From JAPLDB01 sp964356415 (GTDB taxonomy: Bacteria; Bacteroidota; Bacteroidia; AKYH767-A; 2013-40CM-41-45), in NCBI GenBank assembly GCA_964356415.1, contig CAYHHK010000199.1, forward strand, positions 1 to 5,194: a stretch of DNA of 5,194 nucleotides. Reading direction: 5' to 3'. Numbering within the stretch: the stretch's first letter is position 1; each line of letters opens with the position of its first letter. The notes under the pieces are model-generated. The model was not told the origin of the DNA and did not search any database. It saw only the letters and a list, made by a program, of their open reading frames with translations. This document shows positions 1-5,194 of the stretch, piece after piece. The translations under genes were made by a program, and so were the position numbers.

Positions 1-3000
1 TTTGTCTCCAGTACAAGATCCTCTGCTTCTACCATTGCTCCTTCTTTGAGTGATACAGACAAAACAGTGAGCTCCTTCGAAGCAGTTATCGTGGTTTCCA
101 TCTTCATGGCTTCAATGGTAAACAAGGGAGTGTTTTTCTTTACTGCTTCACCATTTTTTACAAAAATCTTTGAAAGCCTTCCCTGCAACGGCGCACCAAG
201 CTGGTTCGGACCACTTGCCTTAATATGCTGAACCTTTTTTATGACAGCTTTCTTGTCGATCACCTCGATCTGTCTGGTCTGCCCGTTCAAACGGAAGTAT
301 ACACTGCGCTTTCCTTCATCATCAATATGACTGCCAACATACAATAACCGGATCAGCAAGGTTTTGCCCTCTCCAATGTTGACCATGATCTCTTCATTCG
401 ATTTCATTCCGTAGAAAAATGCCGGGGTAGGAATCATGCTTACATCGCCATGTCTTGTTTTGAATTGATAATATTCATCAAAGACCTTTGGATAGAATTT
501 GTAAGAAAGAAAATCAAGAAACGACTGGTAGTTGTCATACTTTTTCTGGAACTCATCGAACTCTGAGATAAAATCAATTGGTGTCAGATGGGCATTCGGC
601 AGATCTGTATACGCCATTTCATCTTTCAAAATCATTTTCTGCAGTTTTTCTGGAAATCCGCCCGGCGGTTGACCCAGATCACCCTTGAACATACTTTTCA
701 CGCTTTCGGGAAATGAAAGTGATTCACCTTTGGTAAGAATATCTTCACGGGTAAGATTTTGTGTTACCATGAACATGGCCATGTCACCAACTACTTTTGA
801 AGATGGGGTGACTTTTACAATATCACCGAAAAGTTCATTCACAACTTCGTATGACTTCTTAATATCATCCATCCTTTCTGCAAGTCCCATCGAAACTGCC
901 TGTGGTTTAAGGTTGGAATATTGTCCACCGGGAATTTCATGTTTGTATACTTCTGCAGTGCCTGCCATCAAACCACTCTCGAACGGATAATAATATTCAC
1001 GCACGTCCTCCCAGTAATTGCTGAATGCATTCAGTGAATCAATATTATAGTCAACTTCATGTTTTGTGTTCCTCAGTGCTTCCACCAGGGTATTGAAGTT
1101 GGGCTGAGAAGTCAGACCACTGAGTGAGCTCAATGCAACATCAACCACATTCACTCCCGCTTCAATGGATTTCAGGTAGGTAGCCAGTTGAATGCCTGAA
1201 GTATCATGGGTGTGCAGGTGGATCGGGATTTTGATTGTCTTCTTTAATTCAGTAATCAGAATTTCTGCTGCATAAGGTTTGAGCAAACCCGCCATGTCCT
1301 TAATGGCCAGAATGTGTGCCCCGGCATTTTCCAGTTGCTTCGCGAGATCGAGATAATACTGCAGCGAAAATTTTTTCCGATTCGGATCCATGATGTCGCC
1401 CGTGTAACAAATGCATGCCTCCGCTATTCCACCGGTATTGTTACGGACTGCATTGATGCTTACCTCCATGCTCTTCACCCAGTTGAGGGAATCGAATATG
1501 CGAAACACGTCAATACCGTTCTCGAAACTTTTTTCGATAAATTTTTCTACGAGGTTATCAGGATAGGAAGTATAGCCCACTGCATTTGATCCCCTGATCA
1601 GCATCTGCAACAGGATATTGGGTATGGCTGTTCTAAACGCCTGCAAGCGTTTCCAGGGATCTTCATGCAGGAACCTCAATGCAACATCAAAGGTGGCTCC
1701 ACCCCAAACTTCCATAGAAAACATTTGCGGGTGATGCTGCGCAAAACTTTCTGCCACCCTAAGCATATCAACAGAGCGGACGCGTGTGGCAAGCAGTGAC
1801 TGGTGTGCATCGCGCATGGTGCAATCCGTGAACTGGACTTTCTTCTGTTCCTTGAGCCAGGTTGTAAACTTTTCCGGACCCAAATGATCAAGCAGTTGTT
1901 TGGTTCCTGCCATCGGGATTTTTTCAGGGTTGTATGCCGGAACTTTAGGAACCTGGAAGGGCCTCACCCCGGCTCCGCCTATGGCGGAAGAGGGTGAAAC
2001 AGCCAATGCAGATTGAACGTCTGGATTTCCGTTCACTAATACATCAGCGAGATAAGAAAGGATTTTTGTTCCGCGGTCCTGTTTTGTTTTGACGTCAAAA
2101 AGGTCTGGGTGCTTTTCAATGAAGCGAACAGTTACATCACCTTTTTCAAATACCGGGTGATGAATTACATTTTCGAGAAAAGAAATATTGGTCTTCACTC
2201 CGCGGATCCGGAACTCCACCAGCGCCCTGTGCAACCTTGCTATGGCACCTTTGAGTGTGCGGCCTTTGGCAGTGATCTTCACGAGCATTGAATCAAAAAA
2301 TGGAGAGACCTTAACTCCCTGGTAGGAACTTCCTTCATCGAGTCGGATTCCGTATCCTCCGGCATGGCGGTAGGCAACAATGGTTCCGTAGTCAGGTTTG
2401 AAATTATTCTGCGGATCTTCCGTCGTGATGCGACATTGAATGGCAAAACCATTGCAACGCAAAGCTTCCTGGCCCTGGATGTCGATGCGCGGAGAGGTGA
2501 GCGATTCACCGTCTGCAATTAATATCTGTGAACGCACAAGGTCGATTCCTGTGATTTCCTCCGTCACCGTATGCTCCACCTGGATGCGCGGATTCACTTC
2601 GATGAAATACACATTGTGGTCTTTGTCGACGAGAAATTCAGCCGTACCCGCATTGTTGTAATTCACTGCACGGGCAATTTTCAAAGCATAATCGTACAGT
2701 TTATTTTTTGTTGCCTGGGGCAGGTTAGGGGCGGGGGCGATTTCCACGACCTTCTGAAACCTGCGCTGCACGCTGCAGTCGCGCTCAAAGAGGTGAACGA
2801 TATTTCCGTGCTGGTCGCCGAGAATCTGCACTTCAATGTGCTTGGGGTCATCGATATATTTTTCGACAAAAATGGTATCGTCACCAAAAGCATTTCCTGC
2901 TTCCCTTTGTGCTTCATTGAAAGCTTTTTCCAGGTCTTCTTCTTTGTGGATAACACGCATCCCCCGACCTCCGCCACCGGCACTGGCTTTAAAGATGATA

Positions 3001-3470
3001 GGGAAACCAATCCGCTTTGCTTCGCTCAATGCTTTTGCAGGTGATGTAAGTTTTTCCTTGTTGTCTTCAATCACAGGCACGCCGCATGCACGCGCAACAT
3101 CTTTCGAACGCACTTTATCTCCGAGTGCATCCATCGCTTCGGCGGAGGGGCCGATGAAAATGATTCCTTCTTCTTTGCATCTCCTTACGAATTGCACATT
3201 CTCTGAAAGGAAGCCATAGCCGGGATGAATCGCGCTTACTTTATATTTTTTGGCCGTGCGGATGATTTCTTCAATATCGAGGTAGGGCTTTAACGGATCA
3301 TTATCCTCCCCGATCTGGTATGCTTCGTCTGCTTTAAACCGGTGCAGGGAGTAGCGGTCTTCAAACGTAAACACCGCCACGGTACGGATGCCGAGTTCAG
3401 AAGCAGCCCGCAGCACACGAATGGCGATTTCGCCGCGGTTGGCAACCATCAGTTTTTTTATATTCTTCAT
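1..3470 (-). CDS. pyc: pyruvate carboxylase, C-terminus cut by window edge
   Basis: This cytosolic biotin enzyme converts pyruvate, bicarbonate and ATP to oxaloacetate, refilling the TCA cycle and feeding gluconeogenesis. The frame is open for 1156 codons from the ATG at 3468-3470 and ends within a few residues of the usual C-terminus (family about 1150). The N-terminal biotin carboxylase domain (about 1-455) has the ATP-grasp glycine loop (K161 to M171, AGGGGRGM) and the active-site motif EVNPRIQVEH from E291. The carboxyltransferase domain (about 545-815) has RDAHQSLLATR with metal-ligand candidate D554, the carboxylatable lysine K724 in IKDMAG, and HLHTHD with H751 and H753. The C-terminal biotinyl domain has EAMKMET with biotin lysine K1123. 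The motif before RDAH reads TDCTM where TDTTF or TDTTM is usual. The linker is enlarged by a palindromic element at residues 492-503. The start is supported by the conserved N-terminus (KKLMVANRGEIAIR); no strong ribosome binding site precedes it. The motif set rules out acetyl-CoA or propionyl-CoA carboxylase subunits. Confidence 0.97.
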   Translation of the reverse strand, partial: MKNIKKLMVANRGEIAIRVLRAASELGIRTVAVFTFEDRYSLHRFKADEAYQIGEDNDPLKPYLDIEEIIRTAKKYKVSAIHPGYGFLSENVQFVRRCKEEGIIFIGPSAEAMDALGDKVRSKDVARACGVPVIEDNKEKLTSPAKALSEAKRIGFPIIFKASAGGGGRGMRVIHKEEDLEKAFNEAQREAGNAFGDDTIFVEKYIDDPKHIEVQILGDQHGNIVHLFERDCSVQRRFQKVVEIAPAPNLPQATKNKLYDYALKIARAVNYNNAGTAEFLVDKDHNVYFIEVNPRIQVEHTVTEEITGIDLVRSQILIADGESLTSPRIDIQGQEALRCNGFAIQCRITTEDPQNNFKPDYGTIVAYRHAGGYGIRLDEGSSYQGVKVSPFFDSMLVKITAKGRTLKGAIARLHRALVEFRIRGVKTNISFLENVIHHPVFEKGDVTVRFIEKHPDLFDVKTKQDRGTKILSYLADVLVNGNPDVQSALAVSPSSAIGGAGVRPFQVPKVPAYNPEKIPMAGTKQLLDHLGPEKFTTWLKEQKKVQFTDCTMRDAHQSLLATRVRSVDMLRVAESFAQHHPQMFSMEVWGGATFDVALRFLHEDPWKRLQAFRTAIPNILLQMLIRGSNAVGYTSYPDNLVEKFIEKSFENGIDVFRIFDSLNWVKSMEVSINAVRNNTGGIAEACICYTGDIMDPNRKKFSLQYYLDLAKQLENAGAHILAIKDMAGLLKPYAAEILITELKKTIKIPIHLHTHDTSGIQLATYLKSIEAGVNVVDVALSSLSGLTSQPNFNTLVEALRNTKHEVDYNIDSLNAFSNYWEDVREYYYPFESGLMAGTAEVYKHEIPGGQYSNLKPQAVSMGLAERMDDIKKSYEVVNELFGDIVKVTPSSKVVGDMAMFMVTQNLTREDILTKGESLSFPESVKSMFKGDLGQPPGGFPEKLQKMILKDEMAYTDLPNAHLTPIDFISEFDEFQKKYDNYQSFLDFLSYKFYPKVFDEYYQFKTRHGDVSMIPTPAFFYGMKSNEEIMVNIGEGKTLLIRLLYVGSHIDDEGKRSVYFRLNGQTRQIEVIDKKAVIKKVQHIKASGPNQLGAPLQGRLSKIFVKNGEAVKKNTPLFTIEAMKMETTITASKELTVLSVSLKEGAMVEAEDLVLET
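1962..1997. repeat. palindromic element inside the pyc linker
   Basis: This is an interrupted GC-rich inverted repeat. Outer arms TCACCC (1964-1969) and GGGTGA (1992-1997) flank inner arms TCCGCC (1974-1979) and GGCGGA (1983-1988), with a TAT loop and 4-nt and 3-nt internal bulges. It occupies exactly 12 codons of pyc (residues 492-503, SPSSAIGGAGVR), in the poorly conserved linker after the biotin carboxylase domain. Compared with what I recall of related pyruvate carboxylases, which run almost directly from VNGNPDV to a short stretch and then VPKVP, this protein has roughly ten extra residues here. It may be a REP-like dispersed repeat that landed in frame; its copy number cannot be judged from this window. 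Confidence 0.6.
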
Positions 3471-3673
3471 TTGACCTGAACCCTTTTTAGTTTCGATCAA
3501 AGATGGATAAAGAAGCGTGAGATGGAAGGGGGGAGGGAATGATTTTTAAACAGAAAAATGTGGATGGGGAGATTGGAAATTTGAAATCGGAAATTTGGAA
3601 CAGCCGAGCTGTAGATTCGCAGATGGGCGCTGATTTTAATGGAACTTTTTTCAGGCTTGATAAAATTTCCTAC
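3471..3673. other. intergenic gap between the regulator gene and pyc, repeat-like
   Basis: No convincing gene lies here. Next to pyc, the minus strand shows CATCTTTG (3498-3505), one mismatch from a Bacteroidota -7 box TAnnTTTG, but no matching TTTG lies at the right spacing, so it is only a weak promoter candidate. A 16-base purine run (3524-3539) reads as a C-rich tract in the pyc direction. Beyond it lie a short tandem motif (3575-3602), a small hairpin ACAGC-CGA-GCTGT (3600-3612), and a stretch reading GATTCGCAGATGGGCGCTGA that resembles repetitive intergenic sequence often seen in Bacteroidota. No stem followed by a T-tract was found downstream of the regulator gene. Confidence 0.5.
3575..3602. 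repeat. two-copy 14-bp tandem motif in the intergenic gap
   Basis: The 9-mer GGAAATTTG occurs at 3575-3583 and again at 3589-3597, a period of 14 bases, with similar A-rich sequence after each copy. An inverted 8-base copy, AAATTTCC, lies at 3663-3670 just past the end of the regulator gene. The pattern looks like degenerate low-complexity intergenic repeat rather than coding sequence. No function can be assigned. Confidence 0.45.
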
Positions 3674-3895
3674 TCAAAAATTAAACAACTCTTTTGGCTG
3701 GACATTAAGCGCTTCTGCGATTGCCACAAGCGTTAGAACCCCGGTATTTATTGCACCTCTTTCAATCCTGCTGACTTGTAAACGTGGCATTCCTGCTTCA
3801 AAAGCAAGTTGCGCCTGAGAAATTTTTTCTTTCTTTCTCAAAAATTTAATCCTCTTTCCAAGGAGTTTTAAAAGCTTTTCGTCCTTCGATTTCAC
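3674..3895 (-). CDS. small Xre/Cro-C1 family helix-turn-helix regulator
   Basis: This predicted cytoplasmic DNA-binding protein has 73 residues and is essentially a single HTH domain. Helix 1 is about residues 12-24 (LGKRIKFLRKKEK). The helix-turn-helix runs from S26 (SQAQLAFEAG) to the recognition helix at about 37-46 (PRLQVSRIERG), and the hydrophobic helix TLVAIAEALNV follows, ending in PKELFNF. The R-IERG signature and the spacing are typical of the family. There is no sensor, peptidase or toxin domain. The start is GTG at 3893-3895: an in-frame stop lies six codons upstream (3911-3913), no ATG occurs between, and the only internal Met (36) falls inside the HTH. An 8-bp inverted repeat surrounds the GTG, and a strong palindrome lies 33 bp upstream, suggesting autoregulation (inference). 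No HipA-like or other toxin partner is adjacent. The gene could be a solitary regulator or a phage-derived remnant. The target is unknown. Confidence 0.88.
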   Translation of the reverse strand: MKSKDEKLLKLLGKRIKFLRKKEKISQAQLAFEAGMPRLQVSRIERGAINTGVLTLVAIAEALNVQPKELFNF

Positions 3896-3903
3896 GGACG
3901 AAA
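3877..3903 (-). promoter_or_regulatory. inverted repeat around the regulator's GTG start
   Basis: TTTCGTCC (3877-3884) and GGACGAAA (3896-3903) are perfect 8-bp inverted arms separated by 11 nt. In the leftward mRNA they form a hairpin whose loop begins with the GUG start codon, and a G-U pair could extend the stem by one. It could mask the start codon in RNA or act as a DNA operator. Both roles are inferences. Confidence 0.45.
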
Positions 3904-3927
3904 GATTGAATCAAATGGAAAATTAAC

Positions 3928-3945
3928 TGATACATATTTGTATCA
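3928..3945. promoter_or_regulatory. 18-bp palindrome, candidate operator between divergent genes
   Basis: TGATACA (3928-3934) and TGTATCA (3939-3945) form a perfect 7-bp inverted repeat with a 4-nt TATT spacer. The site lies 33 bp upstream of the regulator start and about 60 bp upstream of the LamG promoter candidate. A third partial half-site, GATACA, is at 3992-3997. The symmetry and size fit a dimeric Cro/C1-type repressor. The most economical reading is the operator of the adjacent regulator, but no binding is shown. Confidence 0.5.
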
Positions 3946-4003
3946 TATTGAAAAAAGAAATAAATTGCGTCATGTTTATCACCTTCAAATAGATACAATT
4001 AAG

Positions 4004-4034
4004 TTTGCTGAGTGAAAAATATAATTAACCTTTG
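4004..4034 (+). promoter_or_regulatory. candidate Bacteroidota-type promoter for the LamG gene
   Basis: TTTG at 4004-4007 is followed after exactly 19 bases by AACCTTTG at 4027-4034, one mismatch from the Bacteroidota -7 consensus TAnnTTTG. Transcription would start near 4040 and leave an A-rich leader of about 33 nt before the ATG at 4073. There is no purine-rich ribosome binding site in that leader, as is usual in the phylum. Confidence 0.45.
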
Positions 4035-4072
4035 AACTTCTGCCTACAATAACAATTCAAGTCATAAACAAA

Positions 4073-5194
4073 ATGAAAAAGCTAAGCCTCTCAGTTAATT
4101 TATTATTTATTTGTGCAATTGCAAACGCTCAATGTTTAGTTGCTTACTATCCCTTTACAGGCAATGCTAACGATAGCAGCGGAAATGGAAATAATGGAAT
4201 TGTAAATGGAGCAACTCTAACAACAGATAGGTTTGGAAATGCAAGCAGCGCATACAGTTTTAATGGTTCAGGCGATTACATTGATGCTGGAGATGTAACT
4301 TTTCTTGATGGACTTTCAGAGGCCACATGGAATTGGTGGATTAGCACAACAGATTCTCTACCCAGAGCAAATGGGAATGATTATGTTTCTGTTTTCAGAA
4401 AGGACTCGTCATGGATACCAATGCAATTTGCAAATGACAGTTACGACTACTGGCATGGCTTACTCTTTCAAGGTGGAGTGGGTTCTGCTGATTTAATTAT
4501 GGGAAATTCAGGGATCGTACAATACAATGGAAATTGGATCATGTTTACGCTCGTGAAGACAACTACAGAACTAAAATTTTACAAGAATAGTTCTCTTCAA
4601 GGTTCAGTTCCATATACAGGAACTTTAGAAAATCATAACACACCTTTATTATTTGGTCGCGCTTATACATTCAATACTCTTGAATCATACAATGGGAAAA
4701 TTGATGATATAAGAATTTACAGTTGTGCACTACCCGATTCCGAAATTGCCGCATTGTATAATGGTAACACAGATTGTCTTGTTGCTTACTATCCCTTCAC
4801 CGGCAATGCTAACGACAGCAGCGGGAATGGGCTTGACGGAATTGTAAATGGAGCAATATTGACAGCAGATAGATTTGGAAATGCTAATAGTGCTTACGCC
4901 TTCGATGGAATCAATAACAACATTACCGTTCTTAATAATCCCTTAATCAATATAAACACCAACCAATCTTTTTCCGTTTCACTTTGGATTAAGCATAATG
5001 GAACAAATAGTGCTAAATATTTCCTCTCAAAATATAATGGTATAGGAGGCGCATACCCCTCATATGCATTCGGAACGCAGGATGTGAATAATCCCGGTGG
5101 TCCATACTCTTGGTTTGAAGCAGCCGGATTCAGTCAGGAGAATAGAGATAACACAACGATATTAACAGATAATAATTGGCATCATTACGTTTGC
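4073..5194 (+). CDS. secreted protein with tandem LamG-like domains, C-terminus beyond window
   Basis: The frame is open for 374 codons from the ATG at 4073-4075 to the right edge. Residues 1-19 form a signal peptide: KK, a hydrophobic core, then ANA before Q20. There is no good lipobox, so export by Sec and cleavage by signal peptidase I is expected. Residues 21-232 form one concanavalin A-like LamG jelly-roll domain of the Laminin_G_3 type. It opens with CLVAYYPFTGNANDSSGNG, has DRFGNASSAYSFNGSGDYI, and closes with the typical YNGKIDDIRIYSCALPDSEI and ALYN. A second domain begins at C235 and reaches NWHHYVC at the edge. Such domains usually bind glycans or serve as structural modules in surface or adhesin-like proteins; the ligand here cannot be read. 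A C-terminal type IX secretion sorting domain would be plausible but lies outside the window. Base composition is visibly more AT-rich than pyc. The gene is divergent from the regulator. No catalytic residues are identifiable. Confidence 0.92.
   Translation, partial: MKKLSLSVNLLFICAIANAQCLVAYYPFTGNANDSSGNGNNGIVNGATLTTDRFGNASSAYSFNGSGDYIDAGDVTFLDGLSEATWNWWISTTDSLPRANGNDYVSVFRKDSSWIPMQFANDSYDYWHGLLFQGGVGSADLIMGNSGIVQYNGNWIMFTLVKTTTELKFYKNSSLQGSVPYTGTLENHNTPLLFGRAYTFNTLESYNGKIDDIRIYSCALPDSEIAALYNGNTDCLVAYYPFTGNANDSSGNGLDGIVNGAILTADRFGNANSAYAFDGINNNITVLNNPLININTNQSFSVSLWIKHNGTNSAKYFLSKYNGIGGAYPSYAFGTQDVNNPGGPYSWFEAAGFSQENRDNTTILTDNNWHHYVC
4133..4267 (+). repeat. internal repeat copy 1, start of first LamG domain
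   Basis: These 45 codons (residues 21-65) are repeated at 4775-4909, a period of 642 bp or 214 residues. By manual count 107 of 135 bases and 38 of 45 residues agree. After this block the two domains diverge quickly. Confidence 0.85.
4775..4909 (+). repeat. internal repeat copy 2, start of second LamG domain
   Basis: This second copy covers residues 235-279 and matches 4133-4267 without gaps. Protein differences include N to L, N to D, T to I, T to A, S to N, S to A and N to D. Many of the remaining base differences are synonymous third-position changes, which points to maintained protein selection after duplication. Confidence 0.85.

Noticed and set aside
2681..3010. 109-codon minus-strand open frame
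   Set aside because: It is out of frame with pyc on the same strand, across the conserved ATP-grasp region; the pyc frame explains the sequence fully.
2571..3044. 157-codon plus-strand open frame, and neighbouring plus-strand frames at 2836-3219, 2440-2661 and 1314-1589
   Set aside because: They lie antisense to the conserved biotin carboxylase and carboxyltransferase coding sequence of pyc, and their translations show no recognisable domain.
3600..3612. Intrinsic terminator for the regulator gene
   Set aside because: The ACAGC-CGA-GCTGT hairpin has only five base pairs and no T-tract on the leftward strand, so it is too weak to call.
3539..3736. 65-codon plus-strand frame in the gap between regulator and pyc
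   Set aside because: It translates repeat-like intergenic sequence and then runs antisense into the regulator's C-terminus; no domain or start signal supports it.
3674..3895. Antitoxin of a toxin-antitoxin pair
   Set aside because: The HTH protein resembles HigA or HipB-type antitoxins in size, but no small toxin or HipA-like gene lies beside it; the neighbours are pyc and a secreted LamG protein.
4305..4496. 63-codon plus-strand frame within the LamG gene
   Set aside because: It is a shadow in another frame of the first LamG domain, whose own frame carries the signal peptide and domain motifs.

Overview
The window most likely comes from the chromosome of a member of the Bacteroidota. This is an inference with three supports. 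A candidate promoter ahead of the rightward gene is close to the Bacteroides-type TTTG-N19-TAnnTTTG arrangement. The gene starts have no strong purine-rich ribosome binding site. The right-hand gene encodes a secreted protein with tandem LamG-like domains, of a kind common in that phylum. I cannot name a genus.

There are three protein-coding genes. Positions 1-3470 (minus strand) hold an almost complete gene for pyruvate carboxylase, a single-chain biotin enzyme. Its start is inside the window and its last few codons lie beyond position 1. Positions 3674-3895 (minus strand) encode a 73-residue Cro/C1-type helix-turn-helix regulator with a GTG start. Positions 4073-5194 (plus strand) hold the first 374 codons of a secreted protein with a signal peptide and two tandem LamG-like domains, cut by the right edge.

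The two intergenic gaps are 202 bp (3471-3673, between the regulator and pyc) and 177 bp (3896-4072, between the divergent regulator and LamG genes). The first is repeat-like and contains a 14-bp tandem motif. The second carries a clear 18-bp palindrome and the candidate promoter for the LamG gene. I found no RNA genes, CRISPR array, insertion sequence or convincing intrinsic terminator.

The genes do not form an obvious pathway. Pyruvate carboxylase is a core anaplerotic enzyme. The regulator faces the same way as pyc but is separated by a long gap. It is divergent from the LamG gene, so its palindromic site could control itself, the surface protein, or both. The most unusual sequence feature is a GC-rich palindromic element lying in frame inside the linker between the biotin carboxylase and carboxyltransferase parts of pyruvate carboxylase. 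I see no strong evidence of a wholly new biological system.
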